41,865 bases of DNA from an uncultured Peptostreptococcaceae bacterium (GTDB lineage: Bacteria; Bacillota; Clostridia; Peptostreptococcales; Anaerovoracaceae), in contig CATJIF010000059.1 of assembly GCA_949740445.1 (NCBI GenBank), forward strand, positions 1 to 41,865, written 5' to 3'. Each line of letters starts with the position of its first letter. Position 1 is the first letter of the stretch. The notes under the pieces are model-generated. The model was not told the DNA's origin. It saw nothing but the letters and a program-made list of their open reading frames with translations, and made no database searches. This document shows positions 32,010 to 40,811 of the stretch, piece after piece. A program made the position numbers and the translations under genes.

Positions 32010-32495
32010 GTGAGTATTATTTTGCCCCGAAACCATTTAATTGAGATCTTTGACCGGGTCGTCCGCGAGATTACCCCACAGACGGCTGGAATTCAGCTGC
32101 ATCCTGGAGAAAACGAACCAGCAAACGAACTGTACACAGTATATATTGCGTTTTCCAGAGATTTGCGTACCAGCATTTCCCTGTGCGCAGAACTTTCTTT
32201 TTTCATCCGCCTCACGCAGTGCATGATTATGGAAGAAAATGTTACACCCCAGGATGTCGAAGCCGTAGCAAAAGAATATCATAATGTTTTGTGTGGGCAT
32301 ATTGTTGCGCAGCTGTTTCCGACGACAAAAATCTCCGCCCGATTCAGCATCCCTGCCTTTTACCAGGGACGCTATCAGCCGGAAGGTTTTTCAGACTACA
32401 TTACTCTCACATATTTCAGCGATAAAAACGAACACGTACAGCTGATTCATCACATACCTGTAGATGAGCGCAAACTGTGGCTGTACCAGAATTGA
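32010..32495 (+). CDS. CheX-like CheY-P phosphatase domain protein
   Basis: A 161-residue protein with the CheC/CheX/FliY phosphatase motif ExxNxxxG: Glu89, Asn92, Gly96 in KEYHNVLCGHIV. In that family the Glu and Asn contact the CheY phosphoryl site and speed its loss. One such motif is visible, as in CheX. The GTG start at 32010 has AGAGGAG seven bases upstream. It lies 37 bases after fapA and 20 before cheY, so enzyme and substrate are encoded side by side. Overall similarity to CheX is loose; the motif and context carry the call. Confidence 0.72.
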   Translation: MSIILPRNHLIEIFDRVVREITPQTAGIQLHPGENEPANELYTVYIAFSRDLRTSISLCAELSFFIRLTQCMIMEENVTPQDVEAVAKEYHNVLCGHIVAQLFPTTKISARFSIPAFYQGRYQPEGFSDYITLTYFSDKNEHVQLIHHIPVDERKLWLYQN

Positions 32496-32515
32496 CGAAA
32501 AGAGGGATTTCATTT

Positions 32516-32878
32516 ATGAAAAAACAGATTATGGTCGTAGACGATTCTCGCGTTATGGAGCTGATGCTAAGCAATCTGCTGGAGGATTCCGAATTCGAAG
32601 TCATCGGTTACTGCGAAAATGGCGAGGATGCCATTACCCGCTACGAGGAGCTTCAGCCGGATATCGTGACGATGGATATTATTATGCCAGGCATTGACGG
32701 CCTAGAGACCGCACAGGTAATTTTAGAAAAGCATCCGGATGCGAAGATTATTATGCTGTCTTCGTTAGCTTACGACGATACTATCAACGAAGCCCACGCC
32801 ATCGGCGCAAAGGCATTTCTCTATAAACCCGTCGATAAAAACCTCCTGCTCGATGCCCTGCGCCAGGCCTTGGCATAA
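32516..32878 (+). CDS. cheY: CheY-like single-domain response regulator
   Basis: A 120-residue receiver domain with all the usual residues: the acidic pair in VVDDSR, the phosphoacceptor Asp in TMDIIMPGIDG (about residue 54), the Ser-Ser switch in IIMLSSLAY, and Lys in LYKPVD. No output domain is attached, so it acts by binding a target such as FliM or FliY. AGAGGGA precedes the ATG at 32516. It is the last gene before a terminator and lies over 10 kb from cheA, its probable kinase. Whether this is the only CheY of the organism is unknown. Confidence 0.93.
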   Translation: MKKQIMVVDDSRVMELMLSNLLEDSEFEVIGYCENGEDAITRYEELQPDIVTMDIIMPGIDGLETAQVILEKHPDAKIIMLSSLAYDDTINEAHAIGAKAFLYKPVDKNLLLDALRQALA

Positions 32879-32910
32879 ATAGCGCTACCTTGCAGTACAT
32901 ACAAAGCCAA

Positions 32911-32970
32911 AACAGCGGCCGACCATCGAACGATTCTCAGTCAATTGGTCTCTGCCGCTGTTTATTTTTT
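32911..32970 (+). terminator. Terminator after cheY
   Basis: AACAGCGGC (32911-32919) pairs with GCCGCTGTT (32954-32962), helped by an inner GACC/GGTC pairing, and TATTTTTT follows. The 3' arm overlaps the stop codon of the converging gtrA gene. On the minus strand the stem is followed by only a short T-run, so it works best for cheY. Confidence 0.8.
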
Positions 32971-33369
32971 AAAAATTACCCATTTGCTGAACCCATAGTT
33001 CATCGCAATTACAATTCCCTGCATCAGAAACTTTGCCGGGTTTTCGCCCCAGTCCAGCCCGCTGACCAAAAGCAGCAGCCCAAGCTCTTCCATTCCCAAA
33101 GAAAACAACCGCGCGCCAAAAAATAGCTGCAATTCTCGCTTCAGGCCTGCAAAGCTCCGTTCCTTTGCGTGAAAGACGAAGCACTTATTTGTAATATAAG
33201 CAAAGAACACAGCTAAAACCCACGAAATCACGTTAGCAATCAGATAGTGAACGCCCCATTTTGTATTGCAGATATAATACGACGCCATGCTTACTGCGGT
33301 GGTCAGTCCTCCAAAGATCAGATACGACAGAATTTCACTGTATTTTTTATAATGATTTGTTGCATTCAT
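32962..33369 (-). CDS. GtrA-family membrane protein
   Basis: A 135-residue protein with four predicted membrane helices (about 14-32, 41-61, 78-102, 110-130). The GtrA pattern is visible in YLIFGGLTTAVSMASYY, NVISWVLAVFFAYITNKCFVF and the final NYGFSKWVIFKK. Members help move lipid-linked sugars across the membrane for glucosylation of surface polymers, or act with glycosyltransferases. No partner transferase is adjacent. AGGAGGA precedes the ATG. Confidence 0.9.
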   Translation of the reverse strand: MNATNHYKKYSEILSYLIFGGLTTAVSMASYYICNTKWGVHYLIANVISWVLAVFFAYITNKCFVFHAKERSFAGLKRELQLFFGARLFSLGMEELGLLLLVSGLDWGENPAKFLMQGIVIAMNYGFSKWVIFKK

Positions 33370-33450
33370 GGATATCCTCCTGCCATGCTGTGCTCATACT
33401 TTGCCAGAAACAGCAGATGTACGCATATTCGTACAGCGCTTTACCTTAAA

Positions 33451-33484
33451 AAAGAGCTGCTCATATCCGAGCAGCTCTTTTGTC
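33451..33484. terminator. Terminator after the thiolase gene
   Basis: AAAGAGCTGCTC (33451-33462) and GAGCAGCTCTTT (33469-33480) form a 12-pair perfect stem with a six-base loop. T-runs follow the stem on the minus strand (TTTTTTA) and, more weakly, on the plus strand. It lies 30 bases past the thiolase stop codon. Confidence 0.88.
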
Positions 33485-33512
33485 GTTTGGCATTTGTAAA
33501 ATACCACGCAAA

Positions 33513-34691
33513 TTACATTTCGACGATCAGCGCTGTACCCATACCACCGCCGATGCACAGCGTAGCCAGGCCGTACTTGGAGTTTCTCTTCTTCATCTCG
33601 TAAATCAGCGTAATCAGGATGCGCGCACCAGAAGCGCCGATGGGATGGCCTAAAGCGATAGCTCCACCATTTACGTTTAACTTTTCTTCCGGAATCTTCA
33701 GGTCTCTGCCCACGGCCAGCGACTGTGCGGCAAAGGCTTCGTTCGCTTCGAACAGGTCGATGTCGTCTACGGTCAGGCCAGCTTTCTCCAGAGCCTTCTT
33801 CGAGGAAGGAATGGGCCCCACACCCATGATGGAAGGATCGACACCGGCAGATGCGTAGGACTTAACCTTGCACAGATAGCTCAGGCCCAGTTCGTCTGCT
33901 TTTTCTTTGGACATTACAACCAGAGCTGCACCGGAATCGTTGATGCCAGATGCATTGGCTGCCGTTACTACGCCATCCTTCTTGAAAGCGGGCTTCAGCT
34001 TTGCCATCTTTTCGAGGGAAGCGCCGAACTTCGGATACTCGTCGGTATCGAATACGATGGGATCGCCCTTCTTCTGCGGGATTTCTACCGGAACGATTTC
34101 TTCCTTAAACTTGCCCGCTTTAATAGCCGCCTCTGCCTTCTGCTGCGACTTTACGGAGAACTCATCCAGCTGTTCTCTGGTCAGGCCCCACTGCTCGGCA
34201 ACGTTCTCTGCGGTAATACCCATGTGATACTTGTTGAATGCGTCAGTCAGTCCATCGTTTACCATAACGTCAACGATCTTATTGTCGTTCATTCTCGCTC
34301 CCCATCTAGCGCTCGGGATCGCATACGGAGCCATGGACATGGATTCGGCGCCACCGCAGACAACGATATCCGCATCGCCAGCCTTGATGATCTGAGCCGC
34401 AAGACCTACGGAACGCAGACCGGAACCGCAAACTTTATTGATGGTCATGGACGGAACTTCCTTCGGAATTCCGGCAGCCATGGAAATCTGCCGTGCAACG
34501 TTCTGTCCAAGTCCTGCCTGCAGCACGCAGCCAAGCACTACCTCTTCTACCATCTCCGGCGTAATTCCGGCTCTCTTAATCGCTTCTTTTACCGCAATAG
34601 CGCCAAGCGTTACCGTTGGTGTGGACTTTAATGTACCGCCAAAGCTCCCGATGGGAGTTCTGGCTGCGCTTACAATTACAACTTCTCTCAT
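33513..34691 (-). CDS. Acetyl-CoA acetyltransferase (thiolase)
   Basis: Condenses two acetyl-CoA to acetoacetyl-CoA, the entry step of butyrate and related fermentations, or runs in reverse in fatty-acid use. The 392-residue length is standard. Catalytic residues are in place: Cys88 in [10 protein letters not shown], His349 in [14 protein letters not shown], and Cys379 in [11 protein letters not shown]. The ATG follows AGGAGGAA. It stands alone between a good promoter and a terminator, with no crotonase or dehydrogenase gene beside it. The motif pattern is that of clostridial ThlA; AtoB would be an equal name. Confidence 0.96.
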   Translation of the reverse strand: MREVVIVSAARTPIGSFGGTLKSTPTVTLGAIAVKEAIKRAGITPEMVEEVVLGCVLQAGLGQNVARQISMAAGIPKEVPSMTINKVCGSGLRSVGLAAQIIKAGDADIVVCGGAESMSMAPYAIPSARWGARMNDNKIVDVMVNDGLTDAFNKYHMGITAENVAEQWGLTREQLDEFSVKSQQKAEAAIKAGKFKEEIVPVEIPQKKGDPIVFDTDEYPKFGASLEKMAKLKPAFKKDGVVTAANASGINDSGAALVVMSKEKADELGLSYLCKVKSYASAGVDPSIMGVGPIPSSKKALEKAGLTVDDIDLFEANEAFAAQSLAVGRDLKIPEEKLNVNGGAIALGHPIGASGARILITLIYEMKKRNSKYGLATLCIGGGMGTALIVEM

Positions 34692-34757
34692 GTGCTTTTC
34701 CTCCTAAAAGAATACGTCTTTCCGAAATATCGAAATTTTAGTACGTGAGTTAATTCT

Positions 34758-34786
34758 ATCATAGCACTACCGCTGCCACTTGGCAA
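34758..34786 (-). promoter_or_regulatory. Sigma-A-type promoter of the thiolase gene
   Basis: On the minus strand TTGCCA (34781-34786), a 17-base spacer and TATGAT (34758-34763) match the vegetative consensus well. The -35 box lies inside a palindrome, TGCCA-CT-TGGCA (34774-34785), which could be an operator. A run of very AT-rich DNA upstream may help polymerase binding. Confidence 0.75.
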
Positions 34787-35044
34787 TACCCTGATGATAA
34801 CAGCAATTCGAGCCGTTTTTCGATATATTTATCTATATTTTTAATTATCGCCGAAATAATTCTTGTTTCAATAAATATTTTTTTAACAAACTTAAAGATT
34901 TTTTCTTTTTTGCTCAAAAAATTTTTATCGGGCAAAAGTAAAAAAGCCGTAACAACTCTTTTCTTTTTCTGAAATTCTCGAAACTTTGTCGGTCTTGTTA
35001 AAAGCTTGTTTAACGCGTACCGTTTACTTCTATTTCTCTCTCCG
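34787..35044. other. AT-rich spacer upstream of the thiolase promoter
   Basis: The thiolase and isochorismatase-family genes are 353 bases apart. Beyond the promoter the DNA is AT-rich with many A and T runs and no coding region. I found no clear terminator for the isochorismatase-family gene. TTGTTAAAAGC and TTGTTTAAC near 35000 are a direct repeat rather than the palindrome a Rex site needs. Confidence 0.5.
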
Positions 35045-35596
35045 TTATTTGATGATCGCTGAAATTTCCTTAAATCCCTTCTCTTTAGCGCCGCCCGTCA
35101 GCTCGAACAAAACAGCCTCCATGCTGGTATACTGCGCACCGGCTGCCCGCAGACGGCTTTTTGCCATGCGGATGTCTACAGGATTTCGCGACGAAACACA
35201 GTCGCCGCAAATAAACACGTTGTAGCCTTCTTCTAAAAGATCCAGCGCGCTCTGCGCCACGCAAATGTGCGATTCGATGCCGCTGATTACAATGGTCTTG
35301 CGCCCCATTTTCCGCAGCTCTGCTGAAAGCTCTGGCTGTTCCATAACGCTGAACGCGGTTTTATCGTAGGGCGTAAACTCACCCAGCGCCTGTGCGACAG
35401 AAGGAATGGTCGGGCCAAGTCCCTTTGTATACTGCTGGCTGACAAGCACGGGAATTCCCAGTACGCGCGCCCCCTTTGCCAGCCGCACAACTCTGTCCTC
35501 CAGCTCCTCTTTACCGTGCATCGCCGGCATCAGCCGTTCCTGAAAGTCGATCATAAGAAACAGCGTTTCCTCTCTGCGCATTCGTTTAATATCCAT
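35045..35596 (-). CDS. Isochorismatase-family cysteine hydrolase
   Basis: A 183-residue alpha/beta hydrolase of the isochorismatase/nicotinamidase superfamily. The catalytic triad is visible: Asp17 in MIDFQERL, Lys79 in YDKTAFS, and Cys112 in SGIESHICVAQSA, with the cis-peptide region before the Cys. The size fits small members such as YcaC. The substrate cannot be read from the sequence. AAGGGAG precedes the ATG. It lies 81 bases downstream of surE on the same strand. Confidence 0.88.
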   Translation of the reverse strand: MDIKRMRREETLFLMIDFQERLMPAMHGKEELEDRVVRLAKGARVLGIPVLVSQQYTKGLGPTIPSVAQALGEFTPYDKTAFSVMEQPELSAELRKMGRKTIVISGIESHICVAQSALDLLEEGYNVFICGDCVSSRNPVDIRMAKSRLRAAGAQYTSMEAVLFELTGGAKEKGFKEISAIIK

Positions 35597-35677
35597 AGTT
35601 TCTCCCTTCTGCCTGCGCTGTCTTCCGCAGGAGTTTCCTATATCCCGCAGGTACTTTTCGCCGCCTGCAAAACCTTG

Positions 35678-36454
35678 CTATTTCCACGAAATGTTAAATT
35701 CTTCTGCCTTTGCTGCAATCTCGTGCTCCGTCAGATCTCGCTGCAGCGGCGTAATGGAAATGCAGTTTTCCTGAAATGCCCGTACATCGTTATCCTCCGG
35801 CAGGCCGGTCATCCACCGTTCTTTGCCCAGATATTCGTAGCGATAGCGGCCATCTTCCTGCTGGGCGAAGGCAAAGTTTTCATCGTATTCTCTTAAGCCC
35901 ATCTTGGTAAACCGCATCCCGCAGATCTCTTTCGCCGGAAGGTCGGGCACATTCACATTGAACATCCACCGAGTAGACCCTTGCGCCAGCGCACAGCGGC
36001 AGACGCTGGGAATCAGCGGTTCAAACGCTTCGTAGTGCTTCGGCTCGTGGCTGCACACCGAAAATGCAACCGATGGCACACCGCAGACGATCCCTTCCAG
36101 CGCTGCCGACACGGTTCCCGAATAGAGGATATCATTTCCTAAGTTCGAGCCCATGTTAATGCCCGAGCATACGAGATCCATGTGGATTCCTTCGCGCTTG
36201 AATACCTGGAGCCCTGCTTTTACGCAGTCCGCCGGTGTTCCCGAGCAGGTGTATGCCTGCTGCGCCTGCGCAAAGGCAAATGTCTGCAAATACAAAGGCT
36301 TGCGGACAGTAATCCCGTGGCCCGCAGCACTGCGCTGCTGATCGGGCGCGCAGACATAGAGCCTTGCCTCCGGAAATCCTTTTTTTAAAAACCCCGCCAG
36401 CTGGTGGATGCCTTCCGCCATGATTCCGTCGTCGTTGACAAGCAATATATTCAT
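35678..36454 (-). CDS. surE: SurE, 5'/3'-nucleotidase
   Basis: A metal-dependent phosphatase that removes phosphate from nucleoside monophosphates. The N-terminal NILLVNDDG (Asp8, Asp9), the APDQQRSAAGHGIT loop and VCSGINMGSNLG (Asn near 95) are the metal and substrate site. The start is the ATG at 36452-36454 (258 residues), eight bases after GAGGAG; an in-frame TTG two codons earlier is less likely. The length is normal for the family. Confidence 0.95.
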   Translation of the reverse strand: MNILLVNDDGIMAEGIHQLAGFLKKGFPEARLYVCAPDQQRSAAGHGITVRKPLYLQTFAFAQAQQAYTCSGTPADCVKAGLQVFKREGIHMDLVCSGINMGSNLGNDILYSGTVSAALEGIVCGVPSVAFSVCSHEPKHYEAFEPLIPSVCRCALAQGSTRWMFNVNVPDLPAKEICGMRFTKMGLREYDENFAFAQQEDGRYRYEYLGKERWMTGLPEDNDVRAFQENCISITPLQRDLTEHEIAAKAEEFNISWK

Positions 36455-36620
36455 TGGCAAATCTCCTCACACTGTGATTTTTTATTGTTATCGCGCCCCT
36501 CAACGTACCGGAGGGCATCGACGTTTTTATTATATAGTATCTGAACACAAAAAGAAAGCAGAGCTTTATCCATCGCCCTGCTTTTCGCACCCCGTTTTGC
36601 CTTAGGCAAAGCGTTTGCTA

Positions 36621-37235
36621 TTAAAATATCCCCAACAGCCGCGCAAAGCTGAGCAGCAGCTTTAAGCCGTAGCAAAAGATCGTAACGCCGCAGATTACAT
36701 TAACTGCGCGCAGTACCGTGTTGTTCAGCTTGGAGCCGAATAAATGCGTTATCGTAGAAAGGCCCAGCCACCAGGTGCAGGAGGCTGCCGATACGCCGAC
36801 GATAAATGCGGTGGACTGTGCCGCCGGAAGCGATGCTTTGAATGCGCCCAGCATTAACGAACCGTCGATAAGCGCCTGCGGATTAAACCAAGTGACAATG
36901 CAGGCCATGGAAATTACCTTCATCAGAGGAATATCTACTTCCGTCTTTTTCAGCGTACCCTCCGATCGGGCCAACTGAATGCCCATGTGCAACAACACTC
37001 CGCTGCCAATCAGCAGAATTGCCATCTTCAGCAGCGCAAAGCGGTCCATCAGTGCGCCGATGCCGAAAAAGCAGGCAATTGCCAGCGTAATATCGAAAAA
37101 CATAACGATGAGCGCCGTCTGGTACACCCGCTTCGTCCCCTGCGTCAGCCCCGTATTGATCACAAATAAATTTTGTGCGCCGATGGGCGCCACATACGCC
37201 AGCCCCAGCGTAAAGCCCTGAAAAAAATACATCAT
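36621..37235 (-). CDS. LysE/ArgO-family amino-acid exporter
   Basis: A 204-residue inner-membrane protein with about six hydrophobic helices. The family signature is clear at the start (GFTLGLAYVAPIGAQNLFVINTGL), and the mid-protein TWFNPQALIDGSL segment carries the conserved Asn-Pro. Members export lysine, arginine or other amino acids. It is divergent from a MocR-type regulator, which is a likely controller. GGAAAGGAG lies before the ATG. Confidence 0.93.
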   Translation of the reverse strand: MMYFFQGFTLGLAYVAPIGAQNLFVINTGLTQGTKRVYQTALIVMFFDITLAIACFFGIGALMDRFALLKMAILLIGSGVLLHMGIQLARSEGTLKKTEVDIPLMKVISMACIVTWFNPQALIDGSLMLGAFKASLPAAQSTAFIVGVSAASCTWWLGLSTITHLFGSKLNNTVLRAVNVICGVTIFCYGLKLLLSFARLLGIF

Positions 37236-37372
37236 ATTGATTCGAACGCTCCTTTCCGTCGATTCTGCCGTGCGTTAATCTTCCCAGCCAATCAAATCCT
37301 TTCATGTATTACAATATCACATTTTCTCTCAAAAGTCCCCAGCCACTTTTTACTTTTCTTCCCGGCCAAATC

Positions 37373-37401
37373 TTGCTTTTGTCGCCGCCCTCTGCTACAC
37401 T
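37373..37401 (+). promoter_or_regulatory. Sigma-A-type promoter of the MocR-type gene
   Basis: TTGCTT (37373-37378), a 17-base spacer and TACACT (37396-37401) fit a vegetative promoter 80 bases before the gene. Just after it, TGCA recurs at 37420, 37436 and 37449 in the direct-repeat style that MocR proteins use, though the spacing is uneven. The lysE promoter must lie in the same 246-base gap but was not located. Confidence 0.6.
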
Positions 37402-37481
37402 GAATCCAATCCTGCGCAGTGCATGTACAACAAAGTGCACGCGCATACTGCATTACACGCCACACCGTTTAGGAGGTATAT

Positions 37482-38951
37482 ATGGCAAATGCATCCGTAC
37501 AGAAAATTATCATCGACTGGAAACCGGACAGAAACAGCAGCCGTCCGGTCTACCGGCAGATCGTCGATTACATGTGCAGCAAAATCGCCTCTGGACACTG
37601 GGCCATCGGCAGCCGCCTGCCATCGCAGCGCAGTCTGGCGCAGCAGTTTCAGGTCAACCGCAGCACCATCACTACGGCCATGGAAGAGCTGTATTCTTAC
37701 GGTGTTCTCAGCGGCGATTTCGGGCGCGGCACCTGCATTGCCAGCAATACCTGGTCTCTGATGATGTCCTCCGCGCCGCCGGACTGGGGCAGCTATCTGC
37801 GCTCCGGCTCTTTTAAGGCCAATGTTCCTACGATTCAGGCGATCAATAAGCTGGAATTTGTAGATGGCTATATCCGTCTGGGTACCGGCGAGCTTTCGCC
37901 CGACCTGTTTCCCCGCGCTGCCATGAAAGAGGTGTTTGCCCGCCTGGCTTGCGATGTTACTTCGCTGAACTACCTGGGCCCACTGGGCCTTCCGCAGCTG
38001 CGCGAAGCGCTGGCCCTTCGCCTGCGTTCTGCGGGAATCCCCGCTACCCCCTCTTCTATTCTGATTACTTCCGGTTCGCTGCAAGCGCTGCAGCTGATTT
38101 CCGTCTGCATGCTGCAACCGGGCTCCTGCGTCTATACGGAATCGCCCTCTTACCTGAAATCCCTTCAGGTATTTCAGTCGGCAGGCATGAAGCTGCGCGG
38201 CCTTCCCATGGACAGCGATGGGCTTGTTTACTATCGCCTCTCTCCCTCTGCGCTGAAGCCGGGCTGTTCGCTGCTCTACACCATCCCAACCTTTCACAAT
38301 CCCACCGGTGCTGTCATGTCTTTGGCGCGCCGCACAGAGTTGTTTCGCTTCTGTCAAAATAACCGCCTTCCTATTATCGAAGACAACGCCTACGGCGAGC
38401 TCTGGTTCGACTGCGAACCGCCCCTCCCCATGAAAACCATGGACAAAAGCGGCATGATCCTCTATCTCGGTACCGTGTCCAAGACGCTGGCTCCCGGCCT
38501 GCGGATCGGCTGGCTCGTAGGCCCCGAATCCGTGGTGGAACGTCTGGGTGATGTAAAAATGCAAATCGACTACGGCGCGAGTTCTCTGTCCCAGTGGGCT
38601 CTGACCGAGTTTCTTACCAGCGGCCTTTACGACCAGCACCTGAATTACGTGCGCAAAAAATTAAAAAAGCGCCGTGATCTGGCGCTTTCTGCCCTGGAGG
38701 CACATTTTTCAGGACTGGCCCGCTGGAACGTTCCCCAAGGCAGCTTTTACATCTGGCTCTGCCTGCCCTCCCGCCTCTCTACGGACCGGCTGTTTCAGGA
38801 AGCGCTGAAGGCGAATTTGCTGATTAACCCCGGCAGCGTTTACGATTACGAAAAAAATACAAGCATCCGCCTCTCCTATGCCTACGCTGCCGAAGATCAC
38901 CTGCAGGAGGGCATTGCGGCGCTTGCCAGCATCGTCCGCCGCCTATTGTAG
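37482..38951 (+). CDS. MocR-type regulator (GntR winged helix + aminotransferase fold)
   Basis: A 489-residue transcription factor. The N-terminal winged helix (about 20-88) shows YRQIVDYMCSKIASGHW and LPSQRSLAQQFQVNRSTITTAMEEL. The rest is a class I/II aminotransferase domain with HNPTGA, the Asp-Asn-Ala-Tyr of the PLP pocket (IEDNAYGELWF), and the PLP lysine at about 334 in VSKTLAPGLRIGW. Such proteins sense PLP or an amino acid and act as activator or repressor. Divergence from the lysE-type exporter suggests it controls amino-acid export. AGGAGGT precedes the ATG. Confidence 0.93.
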   Translation: MANASVQKIIIDWKPDRNSSRPVYRQIVDYMCSKIASGHWAIGSRLPSQRSLAQQFQVNRSTITTAMEELYSYGVLSGDFGRGTCIASNTWSLMMSSAPPDWGSYLRSGSFKANVPTIQAINKLEFVDGYIRLGTGELSPDLFPRAAMKEVFARLACDVTSLNYLGPLGLPQLREALALRLRSAGIPATPSSILITSGSLQALQLISVCMLQPGSCVYTESPSYLKSLQVFQSAGMKLRGLPMDSDGLVYYRLSPSALKPGCSLLYTIPTFHNPTGAVMSLARRTELFRFCQNNRLPIIEDNAYGELWFDCEPPLPMKTMDKSGMILYLGTVSKTLAPGLRIGWLVGPESVVERLGDVKMQIDYGASSLSQWALTEFLTSGLYDQHLNYVRKKLKKRRDLALSALEAHFSGLARWNVPQGSFYIWLCLPSRLSTDRLFQEALKANLLINPGSVYDYEKNTSIRLSYAYAAEDHLQEGIAALASIVRRLL

Positions 38952-38970
38952 CTGCCAGCAACCGCAGGCG

Positions 38971-39708
38971 CTATTCTTCTACGCAGGCGTGGAGCACCTC
39001 GCCAATGGCCTGGTGGATTACCACGTCTGCCTTGTCATCGTAAGGCGTCGATGATTTGTTGATGAGCACCAGGTGTTTTCCCTGGAAATATTGAATCAAT
39101 CCAGCCGCCGGATATACCACCAGCGATGTGCCACCTACGATCAGCGTATCCGCCGCTGCGATGGCGCCAGCCGCACCTCGCAGGCAGTCATCGTCCAGAC
39201 ATTCTTCGTACAGTACGACCTCCGGCTTTACGATGCCGCCGCAGTGCTCGCAATGCGGTACATATCCTTTGCAGTGCCCAGACTCCATAATATAGCTGAT
39301 ATCATACGGCCTGCCGCACTGCATGCAGCGGTTTTTCAGCACAGAGCCGTGAAGCTCGTATACTTTTTGGCTTCCAGCCAGTTGATGCAGCCCGTCGATA
39401 TTCTGCGTTACCACTGCCTGCAGCTTTCCCTGCTGCTCTAACCTCGCCAGCGCCAGATGCGCTTTATTAGGTTTTACGTCCGGATAGATCAGATTATTTT
39501 TGTAATAATCGAAAAAGGTATCCGTATGCTGCAGGAAAAATGTACGCGACAGCATTTCCTCCGGCGAGCGGCCGTAATTCTGCTGTGCCTGATATAACCC
39601 GTTCTCCGAGCGAAAGTCGGGAACGCCGCTCTCCGTGGAAACGCCCGCGCCTCCAAAAAATACAATGCGCTGGCTCTCTTTTATAATCCGCTTTAATTCC
39701 TCGTACAT
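38971..39708 (-). CDS. SIR2-family NAD-dependent protein deacylase
   Basis: Removes acetyl or longer acyl groups from protein lysines using NAD. The 245-residue product has the NAD motif FFGGAGVSTESGVPDFRS, the TQNIDGLH stretch, catalytic His120 in ELHGS, and four zinc cysteines (128, 131, 153, 156). The start is the ATG at 39706-39708, with AGGAGT upstream; the open frame extending 44 codons earlier is unlike the family. It is followed on the other strand by the MocR-type gene, whose stop is 20 bases away. Confidence 0.95.
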   Translation of the reverse strand: MYEELKRIIKESQRIVFFGGAGVSTESGVPDFRSENGLYQAQQNYGRSPEEMLSRTFFLQHTDTFFDYYKNNLIYPDVKPNKAHLALARLEQQGKLQAVVTQNIDGLHQLAGSQKVYELHGSVLKNRCMQCGRPYDISYIMESGHCKGYVPHCEHCGGIVKPEVVLYEECLDDDCLRGAAGAIAAADTLIVGGTSLVVYPAAGLIQYFQGKHLVLINKSSTPYDDKADVVIHQAIGEVLHACVEE

Positions 39709-39926
39709 ATCGTTACTCCTTTGGCCTGCTTTTTCTCCATTATTGCACAGTGCACCAGTAAATTCAACGCTTTTTGCAGACAAAGCTCTGCCGCAACCGC
39801 CGGCATAGCTGCCTGCGCGGGCAATCAAGCGATGCCGCATTCAGCATTGATGCGACGTTCCAAACCGCATGTGTCCTTGTCAATCGAGAATAGAGCCATT
39901 ATCGCAGCCCGTCCAGCCACTATCCG

Positions 39927-40811
39927 TTACATCAATTTTTCTGTCAGGTGATTCCAGTAGCGCATGGGCATAAAATTTTTCTGACACCGGGGATTGGTTC
40001 TCTCTTTAATAGCGATAGTGTCAAAATAGGATTTCCACAGCGTGCGGTACATCAGCTCCCCCTGCGAAAGGCGCACGGCAATATCCGCAGGAAGCGATGC
40101 GATGTACCACTGCCCGCCTCCAGCAAACAGGGCCTTTTCCCTCTGGATGTCGTGAATGATAAACGGATCGCTTCGATAGCGCTCTAAAAAGTGATCTGCC
40201 ATCAATTCCAGCAGATCGTTTTGTGGCTCGATCTGCGCATACAACACTTCCCGGTGCGGCAATCTCTTTTTGCAGCCAGTCTCCCCATCGGCAAAACCTG
40301 CGATGCCGGTGCTGCCACTGATGTAATCTGCATCGCCATCTTTATCGTCAGTTACGCCATCAACGACGACGGAATCGTTGATACCGCCACTGCCGGGCTG
40401 TGCGGAAATGACGGAAAACCGCAGAATTCCCAGGTGGCGATGCCGCTCGCCATAGATGTGCTTTTCCATTGCCTGTACCTGAAACACCTCGTCCCTGCCG
40501 TGAAGGCGGTTAAAACCGATACCTGTCTGAAAGCCGAATACGAGATAACGCAGCAGCTTCATCTCCCTGTCCTCTGCGCAAGATAAATACGCCAGGTAAC
40601 TGCGCCGCAATGTCAATTCACCCAACTTTGTGCGGATGGCCCGATATACTTTTGCTGCCTTTTCCTCTTCTGTTTCTATGCGGCAGGCCTGGTCAAACAA
40701 TCTGGTCTGATATTCGCTTTCACGGAAAATCCCGCTGGCAGGCTCGATATAATAGTGCGCGTAGATACAGCATAACAGGCCAGAATACGTTCCATCGTAC
40801 AGATAGTCCAT
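39927..40811 (-). CDS. TIGR03915-family putative DNA metabolism protein
   Basis: The non-radical-SAM partner of the TIGR03915/TIGR03916 pair, often encoded together and proposed to act in DNA repair or modification. The 294-residue product starts with YLYDGTYSGLLCCIY and ends with the family-like CQKNFMPMRYWNHLTE. A hydrophilic, Asp/Gly/Ser-rich stretch at about 143-190 sits between LGILRFSV and VLYAQIEPQNDLLELMADHF, where related proteins seem to run straight through; it looks like an insertion. The ATG shares one base with the stop of the upstream gene (TGATG), so translation is probably coupled. Confidence 0.82.
   Translation of the reverse strand: MDYLYDGTYSGLLCCIYAHYYIEPASGIFRESEYQTRLFDQACRIETEEEKAAKVYRAIRTKLGELTLRRSYLAYLSCAEDREMKLLRYLVFGFQTGIGFNRLHGRDEVFQVQAMEKHIYGERHRHLGILRFSVISAQPGSGGINDSVVVDGVTDDKDGDADYISGSTGIAGFADGETGCKKRLPHREVLYAQIEPQNDLLELMADHFLERYRSDPFIIHDIQREKALFAGGGQWYIASLPADIAVRLSQGELMYRTLWKSYFDTIAIKERTNPRCQKNFMPMRYWNHLTEKLM

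Noticed and set aside
34985..35020. Rex-type operator near TTGTTAA repeats
   Set aside because: The half-sites are in direct, not inverted, orientation, and they lie far from the thiolase promoter.
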